Below are positions 22,090 to 35,239 of a stretch of 64,000 bases of DNA, piece after piece. Source of the stretch: Ophiocordyceps camponoti-saundersi (nom. inval.). Taxonomy: Eukaryota; Ascomycota; Sordariomycetes; Hypocreales; Ophiocordycipitaceae. The DNA is taken from assembly GCA_003339415.1 (NCBI GenBank), contig PDHQ01000170.1:1-64000 (forward strand), given 5' to 3'. The notes under the pieces were generated by a model. It saw only the letters and a program-made list of their open reading frames with translations, was not told the DNA's origin and searched no databases. Made by a program: the position numbers and the translations under genes. Every line of letters starts with the position of its first letter. Position 1 is the first letter of the stretch.

Positions 22090-22270
22090 GTATTTCTCTT
22101 TATTATTTTTTTAATAAGTTTAGGTGCCTTATTTAGGTATTTTACAGGTTCCTAAGCATTTTCTTTAGAAAGGTATCCCTTCTATTTTATTAGATAATAT
22201 ACTATTCCTTCTTCTATCTTTTTATTTATAATAGCTTTAAGTTTATATTCTTCTTCTAATATTATAGTTT
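22090..22270 (-). pseudogene. Chromodomain at the C-terminus of the chromovirus integrase
   Basis: Minus-strand reading gives EEEYKLKAIIDKKIEEG, then YYLIKWKGY with the first Trp as a TAG stop, then SKEN and EPVKYLNKAP. This is the chromodomain pattern: E-Y-x-V-E-x-I, then YLVKWKGY and EN.WEP. Chromodomains bind methylated histone H3 lysine 9 and steer integration into heterochromatin. It directly follows integrase, as in fungal chromoviruses. The Trp needed for the aromatic cage is lost to a RIP stop, so the domain is dead in this copy. Confidence 0.8.
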
Positions 22271-23560
22271 TAATATTCTCTTCTAATTAAGCATCTTTAA
22301 GTACTTTTTCTAGTAAAGAAATATAAAATATAAAGTATATATATATTCCTTTAGGAAGTTTAAGCTTATAGTTAAGGTTATTTAGCTTTTCTTCTATAAG
22401 GAAAGGTCCTAATTTTTTAAATTCAAAGGACTAATTTAGTCGTTTTATTTCTATATTTTTCTTTAATAAATAAACTTTATTATTCTTATTAAATAAAGGT
22501 TCTTTTTCGCGTTTCTTATTATAATAATAACTAATTCTTTTAGATATAAAATCTAATTCTAATTTTATATAAGAATATAATAATCTAAGCTATTCGGTAT
22601 TTAGAATAGCTTTTTTATTATTAGTTTTATTTAGTAGGCCTAATTTATACGCTTTTAGATTGAATCTATAATTTACTATAGCGGGCGTTATTTTAATAGA
22701 TTCCGATTCGGCAATATTATAAGCTAATTAGGCTATAAGTAAGTTTATTACTTAATTATCTTATTCGTAATTAATATAAGCTTTAAGGTATTATTTTAAA
22801 GTTTAATTTAAACGTTTCGTAGCTCCGTTTATTTTTAGGTAGAAAGTAGTACTTAATTTATACTTAGTTTCTAATTTAGCTATAAGGCTAGTTTAAAATT
22901 TAAAGTTAAATTTAAGGTCTCTACCGCTTATAATAACTTTAAGTAAGCCCCTTTTTACTACTATAATTCTTAAGAATAAATAGCTTAATTTTTTAGTAAA
23001 TAAAGCTTTTATCGTAAATATAAAATAGCTATATTTAGTTAATTTATCGGTTATAACTAAAATAGAATTATATTCTATATTAGTTATAAGGTTTACTAAT
23101 AAGAGTAATTTAACTATAAAATCTATAGCTATATTTTCCTAAAGTTATTCGGCAATTATTATAAGTTATAAAAATTCGTAAGGCTTATACTTAGAGGCTT
23201 TAAATTTATTATAAATATTATAGTTTTTAATAACTTTAATAATAGTTTTTTTAAGGTTTTTTATATTATAATAAGCTTAAATTATATTATAAGTTTTCTA
23301 TATTCTTTAATAGCCGTAAATAGGTAATTTATAGAATTCTTTTATTATAGTTTTTACTATATTAAAAGGTATAAATAGCTTCTTTTTTAAATAAGCTAAG
23401 TTATTTATCTACTTAATATCTTTATAATCCTTAAAAGTAGTATTTTTATAAGCTTCTTTAATTTATTTTAATATAGAATTATTAGCTTCTACCTTAAATA
23501 TAGCGTTTAAGGTATTTTATTCTAAATTTCCTTTATTATTTATTTTAAGGAAATTAATCG
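22271..23560 (-). pseudogene. Chromovirus integrase, degraded
   Basis: The minus strand reads IAIDFIVKLPLL and IEYDSILVITDKLTKY, the start of the core, then VIISGRDLKF (family: ISDRG..F), and at about 22802-22846 FYPKINGATKRLNQTL, the HPQTDG.TER.NQ motif with His to Tyr and Asp to Asn changes. FKKLGPFLIEEKL and LPKGIYI follow, the usual link to the chromodomain. Integrase inserts the element; several catalytic-region residues have been altered by C-to-T and G-to-A change. Confidence 0.8.
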
Positions 23561-25100
23561 TTATAAGTATTATACTAGTATTTAAATTAGGTCTTCTATT
23601 AATTATATCGGCTCTCTTATTTTTACTACCTTTTTTATATATAATTTTATAATTATAATTAGTAAGGAATTTAGCCTAACTAATTTCTTAGCTATTTAAA
23701 GTTTAACTTATATTAAAATAGCTTATATTTTTATAGTCGGTATAAATGTTTAGTTTAAAATCACTTCCTAGTATATAATGCTTAAATTCTTTAATAGCTT
23801 TAATAATAGCTAAGAATTCTTTATTATAAATAAGGTAATTTATTTTCGAATCTACTAACTTTTTAGAATAAAAAGCTATAAGATATAATATAGCGTTATT
23901 TTCCTAGCTTAATTAAGCTCCTATAGTATAATTAGAAATATCGGTTTCTAAAATTAAAAGCTATTTCGAATTATAAGCTATTAATATAGGTGCTAAGATT
24001 AGCTTTTTTTTAAGGGAATTAAAAGCTATATTATCTTATTCGGTCTACTTAAATAGTTCTTTTTAGCTAACTTTATTACTATTAATATAGGAATATTTAT
24101 ATTAGAAAAGTCTTTAATAAACTTTTTATAATAATTATAATAACCTATAAATTATTATATATTTTTAATTAACTAAAGTATAAGCTAGTCTTTTAAGGGT
24201 TCTAATTTGCTAGGGTTTATTTTAATATTATTAGGGGTTATAATAGTGCTTAGAAATTTTACTTTTTTAGAACAGAATTCGTATTTCTTAAGATTTATAT
24301 ATAATTCAGCTTTTTATAAGGCTTCTAATACCTTTTTTATATAAATTTTATATTCTTCTAAGGTATCTGAAAATATAATAATATTATCTAAATAAGCCGT
24401 AGTAAATATATTTAAATAATGTTTTAAAATATAATTAATATATTTTTAAAAGGTAGTAGGGCTATTATATAGTTTTAGGGGTAATATTAAATATTCGTAA
24501 CTTCTATATCTAGTTACGAAGGCTATTTTATATTCGTCTCCTTTTACTACTTATATTTAGTAATAAGCTAATTTTAAATCTAGCTTAGTAAAATACTATT
24601 TTTAACTTAATCTATCTTTTAATTTTATAATTAATAGTATAAGCGTTCTATCTTTTATAATATTATTATTTAGTTTTTAATAATTTATTATAGGTTTTAA
24701 TTTATCTTTTTCTTTACCCGATTTATTAGTAAAGGTAATAGGAGCTTTATAAGGGCTTTTAGAAGGCCTTATATATCCTTTTTTTAGCTATTCTTTTAGA
24801 TATTCTTTTAATATTTTTAATTATTTTTTATTACTATTATAAATTCGTGTAAATTAAAGTTCTAAATTAGGCTTTAATTTAATTTTATAATTTTATAGAC
24901 TTTTTTTAAGTAAGGTATTATTTAGGGGTTCTTTAAATATATTTAAAAATTCTTCTAGAATTTCTTCAAGTATTAATTTATAGCGTTTTAATTTTTCTTT
25001 AGAATAAGAAGCTATTTCTTCCTTATAACTTACGCTAAAAATAGTAGCTAATATAGTAGTATAAGGTATTTTACTCTAATCTTTATTATCTTTAGTTTTA
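23561..25100 (-). pseudogene. Chromovirus reverse transcriptase and RNase H, degraded
   Basis: On the minus strand, about 24960 to 24100: ARYFTKLDL.NAYYRI..., EGDEYKIAFVTRY, YEYLVLPLGLYN.PATFQ, the catalytic box YLDN at 24383-24394 (YLDD expected) and IIIFSDT, then EALYKAELYIN and EFCSKKVKFL. These are the classic Ty3/Gypsy RT blocks in order. RNase H should lie between about 23600 and 24050 and is less readable. Loss of the second catalytic Asp (GAC to AAT) and scattered stops abolish activity. Confidence 0.8.
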
Positions 25101-28100
25101 TTATAAGGTTCTTACTTATAATAATTATATTTATTTTATATAGTAAGTTTCTAATTATAACTAAAGAAGTTTTTCCTTTCTTTAGCTTCTTTTATTAAAT
25201 TATTTTTATTATTAGGGCTTCTTACCTCTTTAAAATTTCTTAAGCTAAATCCTTTATAAAGATTTCTTAAAACTTTATTAAATTTAATATTTTCTTTATT
25301 CTTATTATAATTATAATTAGGTTAACTTTTATTATAATTACTTATATTTAATTATCTATTCTTATAGTAATTATTTTTTATAAATCTTAATTACTTATTT
25401 TTTTTACACTTAACTTACTTTTATTAGTATTTCTAGAATTCTTATAATTAAGCTTCTTACTGTTCTTATAATTATACCTTCTTAGCTTATTCTTCCTTCT
25501 AAAACCTGTTTAATTATTTTTACTAGTATTATTATTAGAAATATTAGATATTAAATAGTAGTTTATAAATTTAACTTAGCCGGTTTTCTAGTTAATTTAT
25601 AGATTATATTTATAAAGAAAATAATAACTTAATATTATATTATATTCTGCTATTTTAAAAATATTAAAAATATTAGTAAAGGTATAAAGTCTTATTTTAA
25701 ATTTAAAGTAATTAGTTTTATATAAAATTAAACCCTTATTAAACTAAAAATTATACCCTTTAATATTCCTTAATATACTAAGCGTTTTCTTTCTTATATA
25801 GCTTAAATTTAAACATTTAATAGCTATAAGTAAAATATAATTACTAGCGGCTTTGCTATCTATAAAGGCAGTTACTATTTTTCCTTTATATCTTAAAGTG
25901 AAAGTTAGTTTAAAAATAGGGATTTTAGTACTATTAGTTTTAATTATAATAATATTAATATCTTATAATTTCTAGATAATTATAACGCTTTTTCGTTCCT
26001 AAATCCTTATTAAAATCTATATTAAAATCCTTTTTCTTATTAGCTATACCTTTATTTACCTTTCTTAAATAAAGGCTTTTCCTTTTCCTTTAAGGTTTTC
26101 CTTAAATTCCTTAAACTATATTAGAAAATCCTACCTTCTAAAGCTATTTTCCTTAGTAAAAAACCTACTTCTTATAAGTCCTTTAATTAGTAGTTCTCTT
26201 ATAGAACTAATTATAGCCTAAATCGTATCTAATTTAATACTAAGAATTCGGGTTTAAAAATCGTAGTTATTTCCCTTATTTTCTTTAAAAATCTTATAAT
26301 TAGTTTCCTTATTAAAAGTAAATTCTATTTCTTTAATAAAGAATTTTTCGTTAATAAAGCTAGCTTCTTTATAAAAAGTTAATAAGTATAGGTAATAGTT
26401 AGTATTTTATTTATCCCGTAAGTAAAATTTATAGTCCTTATTATAGTAAAATTACTAGCTAAGATTATAGTACGCTTACTAAAATTTATTAAGGAATTCT
26501 TCTAAGTACTATAAATACTAAAATAATTCTTTATATAAGATATAATTGTTTTTCTTTTACTCTTTATATTCTTTTAAAATTAGTTTTTTTATTTTAATAA
26601 AGTATTATATTTTTTCGTCTTCTTTTTTATTATTTCTTTCTTTAATAAAATAAAGATATTTTATTATAAGAAGAGGTAATTTTTCTTTTTCTTTCTTAAT
26701 TTCATCTTTTAGAATAAGGCTATCCTCTTTCTTTTCTAGGATAGGTTTATAATCTTCCCTTATTCCCTTAGGGTTATTTATATAGTTATTAAGACTAAGG
26801 GTTAAAATCGAGCTTTCTAAAAGGCTATATTAGGTAAGTTCGTTTAAATAATAAGGAATTCCTTTAATTCCTTCTTCTTAGGCTTTAACCTAGTCTTTTA
26901 TAACTTATTTATAAGTTTTATAAGGGTTAAAATTACCTTTAAAAGGGTAAAGTTCACCTCTTAAATTAAATTTCGTAGTTAATTCTAAAGGACTTATAAG
27001 CTTTAAAAGCTTTTTTATATTCTTAACTATATTCTAGTTATTATAATAACGTATATCGGCTATTAAGCTTAAGTTATATAGTTACTTATATTTCTTTTCG
27101 AATACTTTTTATATCTTATAAGCTTCTCGGTTAATATTATCTTCTTCTATTAGTAGTTTAAATTTCTTATTATAAATAGTATATTATTCTTTCCTAATAA
27201 GGCCTAGGTTATTATAATTAGAAACTAGATAGGAAGTAATAACGTTAACTATCTTATTATTTATAAAAGATGCTTTTCCTATTCCTTTTCCTTTTCCTTA
27301 TTTTTTAAAGTAGTTTTTTATAATATAACTTTCTTTTTTATAAAAGAAGTAAATAATAAGCTTTAAGGATACTCTATCTAAATTTATAAGGTCTCCTCGA
27401 TTAGCAGGGTTTTTCTTATATTTTTTATTACCTTTATTAATATAAGAAGGGGTATTTTTACTTCCTTATTTTTATTACTTTCTTTCGAATAATCGATAGT
27501 CGATTTTAATAGTAGAGGCTATATAAGTAAATAGTTTACTAAGCTTATTTAACTTATATAATTCGTCTTTAACTTTATTTTTTAATCCTTCGTAAAAGAT
27601 AGCTATAAGGGCTTTATCTTCCTAATCTAACTTATTAGTTATTTATCTAAATTTAGCAGCGTAGTTAGAAGCAGCCCCTTTTTACTATAAGGTCCTTAAT
27701 TTATATTTTACGGTTTTAGCTTCGTCTTACTAGCTAAAAACTTCCCGTAATTTTTCTTTAAATCGATTAAAGCTAGTAAAAATAAGCTCCGTTTCTTCTT
27801 TTTAGTTATCGGTAAGTTTTAAATAGTTCCTTAATATAAGTTCGAACTAGCTTTAAGCTATACTTTTTAAGTAAGTAAAAATATATATTACCTTTATAAG
27901 TTCGTTAAAAAAGGCGGAAGAATAGAGCTTAAAATAAGCTCGAATATTAGTTAAAAACGCTTATAGATTATTATCTTTTTTATTATAATATTTAAGTCTT
28001 AGGACCTTATTAATATCTATTACTAGTTTATAATTATTAGTAATATAGAGGGGTATAAGGGTTTATATATTAGATATATTATATATTACTAAGTAGCGCT

Positions 28101-28287
28101 ATTTTTATTTTAATTAGAATAGAAAAAAGTAAGTTTATACTTTTTATTTCCGTAAAGATATATATATTTAAAAAAGCAGTATTTTTATTATTTTCTAATT
28201 TTTTAAGAAAAGAATTGTTTAAAATACTCTCTTCTTATTCTTTAAATTTATAAGGTAATTATAATAGTAAAGAAGCTTTTAATATAT
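25101..28287 (-). pseudogene. Chromovirus gag and protease region, degraded
   Basis: Minus-strand remnants of Gag occupy about 27000-28280. A zinc knuckle at 27310-27351 reads YFFYKKESYIIKNY; the ancestral pattern Cys-x2-Cys-x4-His-x4-Cys has all Cys and the His converted to Tyr. The stretch between about 25100 and 27300 should hold the rest of gag-pol and protease but is too degraded to divide. Next to the right LTR, in the position of the primer-binding site, I could not identify the tRNA complement. Confidence 0.6.
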
Positions 28288-29003
28288 TACGGATTATACC
28301 CGTAATTACCTAATCTTACCTATATAGCCTTTAATCTAAGCTTCTAATAATAATAAAATAAGGGGTAAGAAAAAAGTAAGGGGTTTTACTTACTTTATTA
28401 AATAGTAAGTATTCGGAATAAGAAATTTATAAAGTATAAATAAGTAAAAACTTCCTAAATAAGAATATCTTATAAGGTAAGGGAAAGTTATAGAGAGTAG
28501 GCTTTTAAGGTATAAATTATTTAAATTAAAAGCTTAGAGAAAAAAGAAAGGAAAAACCCTTTAAAGGAAGGAAGCCTTCTTTTTATAAATTTCCTTGTTT
28601 AAGAAAATATTTAATTATATAAGCTAGCTAGAATTTTATAGGATATAGTAGAAGCTTTATATTATAAATATACTAGTAAATAGAATAGCTTTATTTTGTT
28701 CTATTTACTTTTATTATATTTCTTTTACTTTAAAATTAAATTCTTACTTTAAAATTAACTTTTAATTTTAAATTTACGTAATTCTTAGCAAATAAAATAG
28801 CTTTATTCTATTCTATTATATTATATTAGCTTCTAAGTTAATAATAAATTATAATAGATAATTCTTTATTTATAATAATTAATATTTCTTTTCGTTCTTA
28901 ACTAACTTTACTCGTTCCTCTTATCTTAAGAATTCTATTTATTCTTCTTATTAATTTCTATCTTATCTTATTATCTAAGGTTTAACTTTCCCAAGTTTAG
29001 CTA
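28288..29003 (-). repeat. Chromovirus 5' LTR, first piece
   Basis: 716 bp matching the left LTR. It is cut at 29003 by a Copia element and resumes at 35105. The last five bases (AGCTA, 28999-29003) form the left target duplication of that Copia element. Confidence 0.85.
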
Positions 29004-29676
29004 TATAAGTGCTTATAATAATTTTTATTGTTTATAATAAATAATAAAGGTATAAATAACTAATATAAAAATATAATAACTACTTTATAATAGAGTATAG
29101 AAAATCTAGTATTTTATTATATTTATTATATAAATAAATAACTAAGGTTATTATTTTATACCTTAAAATATTAGTATAATATATTATTACCTTCGTATAT
29201 AAGGCTCCGGCCCTCTAAGGCTAAGAATAATATAGACCTTTAAGACCTTATACGAATCCGTTATAGTCGGCGTTTCTAGACTCTACGGAAATAGGTAATA
29301 TAGAAAGTCGAATATTAAACTAACTATAATACTTTCCGGACTTCCGAAAATACTCCTAAATACGTTATCTTCTAGTATATAGAATAACCCTCTCCTTAAC
29401 TAGAAAGGTTACTACGTTTATAAGAAATTAAGTATTTAGAGAAGAGGTTTTCCTACTACTTAGTAAATAGTAATTTAATTACTTACTCTTTTCCCTACTT
29501 TCTAAATAATTCTATTATTAACTTATTATTATAAAACTATTACTATTCTAATCTAATTTAAACGCGCTTCTATATCTAATAATCCTATTATTTAAATCTT
29601 TATTACTAGATAATTAATTATCTTCCTAACCTTAAACTAATCGAAAGTGCTATCCGACTTTTATTTAGCACTTATA
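29004..29676 (+). repeat. Nested Copia, 5' LTR
   Basis: 673 bp, same length as 34427-35099. Nearly all differences are C/T or G/A. It is the more mutated of the two LTRs. Confidence 0.88.
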
Positions 29677-29699
29677 TAGTAGTAATTCCTCTTATTTTA

Positions 29700-30900
29700 A
29701 AAAGGCTATAAAAAATCTAGAAAAAATAATAAAAATACTTATAGATAGATAAGCTATACCTTAGCTAAGAAATATATCTTCTAAGGTTCGGTATAATTTT
29801 TCGAAGCTTTAGGGCTTAAAGAATTATCCTACGTAGGCTTTATATATAGAAAATACCCTTATTTACGAGAAACTTTAACTTACTATATAGTAAGAAGGTA
29901 ACGTTAAAACCGAAGACGCCTTAGCCCTTATAAGGCTATTTATTAATAATAGTCCCTTAACGTAAATAAAGTATATTAAAAATACTAAAGTTACCTAAGA
30001 TAGGTTAAAAGACTTTTATAATCCCTTTTCCTTTATATTAAATTTCCTTCTTATAAGTAATTTATTTAATATATATTATATAGAAAGTAATATAGAAGTT
30101 TATCTTAATAAGATAAAATTAAGCTATAAAGAGCTTCTTTCTAGAGATATTAAGATACCTAAAATCGTTATAATAAGCTTAACGCTTATAAGCTTACGAA
30201 ACGAATATCGAGGCTTTATAATAAATATTATATAAGCTTTATAAAACGACGAAAAGGCGTATACCCTCGAGACCCTTTTCTTTTCCTATATAAACGAAGA
30301 GAAAAGAAATACTTCTTTAGCTTCGGCTACTTCTAAGAAGGTTTTATATACCTCTTATAAAGGTAAAAAGCCTTATAAGTAGAAGAAAGAAATTATTTTT
30401 TACCCGAATTATAAAAATAAAGGGTATAAAGTAGATTTATACTAGTATTTATACCCCTAAAAAGCACTTAATTAGTAGGAATAAAAGGATACCTTTTCGG
30501 AAGAAAAGAGAAAAATATAGTAAATAAAGGCTTTATTAAAAGCCCGGAAAGAGAGGAAAATAAAGGAAAAAATCATAGCTATTATAAATTCCCCTATTAG
30601 TCTTATTCTAAAGAAAATAAAAAATCCTTATTATAAACCGGCTTGAAAAACAACTAAGAAAACAGTCCTTCTTACGAAAAATAATCGAATAACTAAATTA
30701 AATTTAGACGAAGAAGAGATCGAAGAAAAAGAAGAAGAAGAAGTTAAAGAAGAATAAAGGGAATAATCTAATTCTAACGAAGAAGTCGAATTTATCGATA
30801 TCCCTATATAGGTAAATAATACCTTTCTTCCTTTTATTAATAATATAACTAATAATAATATTATAGGATTTATAAATTTAAATATTAGTAGTAATAGATT
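29700..30900 (+). pseudogene. Nested Copia gag, degraded
   Basis: Plus-strand Gag ending in a CCHC knuckle at 30401-30442, now YPNYKNKGYKVDLY followed by a stop at a Trp position: the Cys-x2-Cys-x4-His-x4-Cys residues all read as Tyr. A Glu-rich segment (EEEIEEKEEEE-like, about 30710-30760) follows. In Copia elements Gag forms the particle that packages element RNA. Confidence 0.7.
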
Positions 30901-32290
30901 ACGAAAGATATAAAATTCTGTTTTTTTTACCTTTAATACTTATAGTAATAATAAAAATATAACGTATTTCCTTTATAATATAAGTATAATAAAATATATA
31001 GTATTTAATAAGGAATTATTAATTAACTATAAGCTTATTAGTATAAAAGTATAATAGGGAAAAGTAAATACTATAAACTATAGTAGTAAAGGGAGCTAGA
31101 GACGTTATTTTCTAGTTTAAAAATAATAAATAATATTATAAATTAAATAATATATTTTATATACCTAAATTAGGTAATAATATACTATTATAATCTTGCT
31201 TTAATAAAATAAGTACTTTAATTTATATAGAAATAGTATAATTATTTATAAATAATAAAAAAATAGCTAAAAGCTATAAATTTAATAATCTTTATTATTT
31301 ACCTTATTTAATTACTAAGTATAAGTATAATAAGCTTAAGAGGAATATAAATAATAAAGAATATATATTAAATACTAGTAAAGAAATAGATTTATTTCTA
31401 TAATATAAAAGACTAAGGCATATTAATTATAGAATTCTAATTAGATTCTTAAAAAGTAAAGATAATATTATTAAATTTAATTATAATAATATTAAATAAG
31501 TAAAATAATATAAAGAGTGTATATAAGCTAAATTAACTAATAAAATTAATAAGAAAGCTTCCACTACGTAGTATATATACTTAGAAAAAATAAGTATAAA
31601 TATCTAGGGTCCTATTAAAATTCCTACTTATAATAAATATATATATTTTATTACGTTTTTAGACTCTTATACTAGATTCTTAGATATAGCACTTATAAAA
31701 ATAAAATAAAGTGCTTTATAAGAATTTATTAATTATAAAATAAGGGTTAAAAATAATAATAATAATATTAAAATAAAGCAAGTCTTTATAGATAACGCTA
31801 AGGAATTTATATATAGTATAAAGGACTATTATATAAAATAAAGTATTATTTTTAATACTAGCCCACCTAATACTAAGGAGCCTAACGGTAAAATAGAAAG
31901 AATAAATAGAACACTACTAGATAAAGTATATACTATTTTATATATAGCTAACCTGCCCTATTATCTATAAGGGGAAGCTATTATTACTATTACTTATTTA
32001 TATAATAAGTCTCTATATAGTAAATTAAGCTATAAGACTCCTTACGAATTAAAAAATAATACTACTTTATCTATTAAAGAATTAGATAAGATTAAAATAT
32101 TTAGTAATATTATTTACTATAAAAATAAGAATCTTAGTATTAAATTAAACCCTCGGGCTAATAAAGGAATTATTATAAGCTACTTAGATAACGCTTATAA
32201 GATCTAAGATTTTAATAAAAAAACTATAATTATATTACGAGATATAGTTATTTTAAAAAATAACTTTATATAAAGGGATAATAATAATAA
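30901..32290 (+). pseudogene. Nested Copia protease region and integrase, degraded
   Basis: A YKRLRHINYRIL motif near 31405-31440 is the pre-integrase block (family: H.RLGH). The core follows with YITFLDSYTRFL near 31650, VFIDNAKEF at 31771-31799 (family: SDNG.EF) and NTKEPNGKIERINRTLLD near 31870-31920 (family: QNG..ER.NRTL). YKTPYELK and IFSNIIYYKNKN then LNPRANKGIIISYLDN near 32150-32200 are the C-terminal Copia integrase blocks. Few stops interrupt it. A protease Asp-Ser/Thr-Gly motif is expected near 30970 but is not clear. Confidence 0.8.
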
Positions 32291-33640
32291 TAAAGAAGAA
32301 GAAAACAATATATAGCTAGATTTTAATACTATTCTTTTTATAACTCGATCCCTTATAGCGGAAAAAGAGAAGAAAATAGCAGAATTAGCTAATAAATAAC
32401 TACTATAAGAATATAATAGTAGCAAAAATAATAAAATAAAGGATCTACCTTCTATAGAAGTAAGAATACTTAAAAAGCTTATAGAAGAATTAAAAGACTA
32501 CGAATCTTACTTTAAAATAAATAGTATTCTAAAAGAAAAGAATATTATAGCTATTTTATATACGCTAAAAAATCTAGATCCTATAAAGCCTAAAATAACT
32601 AAATAGGCTTTAAATAATAATAATAAATTAAATTAGAAAAAAGCTATATAATTTAAAATAGATAAATTAATTAAATAAGAAACTTAGGAAATTAAAATAA
32701 TACTTAAGGATAGAAATCTTTTAGGAGGCTATTAGGTTTATAAGCTTAAAAGGGATAATAATAATAATATAACTAAATATAAAGCCCGCTTTATAGTATA
32801 AGGCTTTAATTAGGTATACGGCTTAGATTACTTAGAAACATTTTCTATTACTACCCGACTTAAAAGTATAAGGTTATTATTATTAATAGCTTTATAAAAT
32901 AATTTAATAGTAAAATAATACGATATAAAGAATACCTTTATTTACGCTAAAATAGATATTAAAATCTATATAAAATTGCCTATTAAATTCGAGGAATTTA
33001 TAATAAAGGATTATTATAATAAAAATAATATAAAGCTTCCTTTAAATTATAAAGACCTAATTAAAACTAATAACTTAGTTTTAAAATTAAGAAAAGCGTT
33101 ATACGGCTTAAAATAAAGTCCTAAACTGTGGTATAATTATTTAGCTACTACGCTAAAGAAATAGGGATTTTATCCTCTTTTATTAGATAAAGGGGTATTT
33201 ATAAATAAAAAGCTAAAAATAGCCTTAGTAATATACGTTAACGATATATTAGTAGCTACTAAGAATAATAATATTATAATAAATATATTATAGGAATTAA
33301 ATAAAAACTTAAAAGTATAAGATTTAGGCTATCTATAAGACTTTTTAGGCATATATATTATTTTTAATAAGTAAAATAATATGCTAAAAATAACTTAAGA
33401 AAAATATACTATAAATAAGCTTAAAGAATTAAATAAAGAATATATAAGCTTCTTAGATATACCTTCGAAGCTTAGAAATAAATTAAAGAAAGCTATTATA
33501 TAGCCTAATAAAAAAATAATATTATAATATTAAAAGGAAATAAGGTCTCTATTATATTTAGCCTTATAAATAAGACCTAATATATTATATTTTATTATAT
33601 CTTATACTAGATTTAGCAGTAAACTTAATATTATATATAT
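32291..33640 (+). pseudogene. Nested Copia reverse transcriptase, degraded
   Basis: Readable blocks are KYKARFIVQGF near 32775, YLETFSITTRL, KQYDIKNTFIYA near 32915 (family: Q.DV..AFL), LRKALYGLKQSPKLWY near 33087-33135, and the catalytic YVND at 33234-33245, where Copia has YVDD. DFLGIYI follows. The first catalytic Asp is Asn (GAC to AAC) while the second is intact. Premature stops are few and lie at Gln and Trp codons. Confidence 0.85.
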
Positions 33641-34206
33641 AAATACTTTAAATACTATTTAGAAATATTTAAATAAATATCTAGATAAAGCTATAATATA
33701 TAAAGGTAATATACCTTATAATAGCTATTATATTAAAGGTTTTTTAGATACTATCTAGGCCTCTAATTTAATAAAAAGAAAAAGCATTTCAGGTTATTAT
33801 TTCTTTATATATAATAATATTATAAGCTAGTCCTATACTAAATAAAAAGCTATAGCACTTAGCAGCTGCGAGGCTAAGTTTATAGGTTTAAGGGAGGCTA
33901 ATAAAGAAGCCTTATACCTTAATAGGCTATTTTTATTAATAAATAATAGCTTAAATATTAAAATACCTACTATAATACTTTATTTATTAACAGATAATAC
34001 TATAGCTTTAAGGCTAGTAGAAAATCTTAAATTTTATAAAAGGTTAAAATATATCGACCTAACTTATTTCTATTTGTGATAAAACTTAAGAAATAAACTT
34101 ATAAATATTTATTATACTAAAAGTAAGGATAATATAGTAAATATCTTTACTAAAAAATTAGATAGCACTACCTTCTATAGTCTTACTAATCTATTATCTT
34201 TAAAAT
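33641..34206 (+). pseudogene. Nested Copia RNase H, degraded
   Basis: The frame continues from RT and reads LIKRKSISGYYFFIYNN, then AIALSSCEAKFIGLREANKEALYL near 33850-33925, TDNTIALRLVENL near 33990-34030, and closes with DNIVNIFTKKLDS near 34130-34165. These are the standard Copia RNase H blocks. The polyprotein ends at TAA near 34207. Confidence 0.85.
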
Positions 34207-34426
34207 AAGCTTATTTTAATAAAAAGGTTTTTTATCTTTATTAAGCTTTTCTTAGATTTTCCTCTTATAATTTTTTTATATTATTACTTTTACTATTTTC
34301 CTTTTTATAAAAGGTTTTTAAATTTTATTAATAAAATAAATAATATTATATTATAAGTTTTATAATTTTTATCCTCTTTATAATAAATAATAAATAAATA
34401 ACTAAACGTATTTATTTAAGGGAGGC

Positions 34427-35099
34427 TATAAGTACTTATAATAATTTTTATTCTTTATAATAAATAATAAAGGTATAAATAACTAATATAAAAATATAAT
34501 AACTACTTTATAATATAATATAGAAAATCTAGTATTTTATTATATTTATTATATAAATAAATAACTAAGGTTATTATTTTATACCTTAAAATATTAGTAT
34601 AATATATTATTACCTTCGTATATAAGGCTCCGGCCCTCTAAGGCTAAGAATAATATAGACTTTTAAAACCTTATACGAATCCGTCACGGTCGGCGTTTCT
34701 AGACTTTACGGAAATAGGTAATACGGAAAGTTAAATATTAAACTAATTATAATACTTTCCGGACTTCCGAGAACACTCCTAAATACGTTATCTTCTAGCA
34801 TATAGAATAACCCTCTCCTTAACTAGAAAGGTCACTACGTTTATAAGAAATTAAGTATTTAGAGAAGAGGTTTTCCTGCCACTTAGTAGACAGTAATTTA
34901 ATTACTCACTCTCTTCCCTACCTTCTAAATAATTCTATTATTAACCTATTATTATAAAACTACTACTATTCTAATCCGATTTAAACGCGCTTTTATATCT
35001 TATAATTCTATTATTTAAATCTCTATTACTAGATAATTAATTATCTTCCCGACCTTAAACCGATTAAAAGTGCTGTCCGACTTCTGTCTAGCACTTATA
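34427..35099 (+). repeat. Nested Copia, 3' LTR
   Basis: 673-bp copy of 29004-29676, followed by the target duplication AGCTG. It retains CGTCACGGTCGGC and TCTGTCTAGCAC where the left copy has T or A. Confidence 0.88.
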
Positions 35100-35104
35100 A
35101 GCTG

Positions 35105-35234
35105 TAGTTTAAATACTAGATACTAGTATTTTTACTTTATTATATAAACTATATTATTAAGCGGCTTATATAATAAATACTACTTATATATTTAAAATAG
35201 TACTTTTTACTAGTATTTATATTTTAGATTATTA
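35105..35234 (-). repeat. Chromovirus 5' LTR, second piece
   Basis: 130 bp matching 21710-21836, displaced from 28288-29003 by the nested Copia. TACTA, the chromovirus target duplication, follows at 35235-35239. Confidence 0.85.
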
Positions 35235-35239
35235 TACTA

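Larger units (their letters stand above)
29004..35099 (+). mobile_element. Ty1/Copia element, nested, youngest of the nest
   Basis: Two LTRs of exactly 673 bp (29004-29676, 34427-35099) with perfect 10-bp inverted ends TATAAGTGCT and AGCACTTATA enclose 4750 bp. The target duplication is AGCTA (28999-29003) and AGCTG (35100-35104), differing by one G-to-A. TTTAAGGGAGGC before the right LTR is the polypurine tract. The first interior bases, TAGTAGTAATTCC, could be a RIP-altered primer-binding site (TGGTAGCAG-like), which is inference. Gag, integrase, RT and RNase H are in Copia order and can be read in long uninterrupted stretches, so this copy is less damaged than its hosts. Confidence 0.9.
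20993..35234 (-). mobile_element. Ty3/Gypsy chromovirus, minus strand, split by a Copia element
   Basis: The left LTR (20993-21836, 844 bp) matches the right LTR, which is itself in two pieces (28288-29003 and 35105-35234, total 846 bp). The target duplication is TATTA on the left (20988-20992) and TACTA on the right (35235-35239), a C-to-T difference; the uninterrupted sibling element has TACTA at this site. Minus polarity is shown by the coding remnants and by a pyrimidine tract after the left LTR. Reading from right to left: gag with zinc knuckle, protease region, RT, RNase H, integrase and a C-terminal chromodomain. That order and the chromodomain place it among chromoviruses. Confidence 0.88.

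Noticed and set aside
32204..32425. 73-codon minus-strand frame
   Set aside because: It lies antisense to the readable Copia pol and is a hydrophobic artefact of AT-rich sequence.
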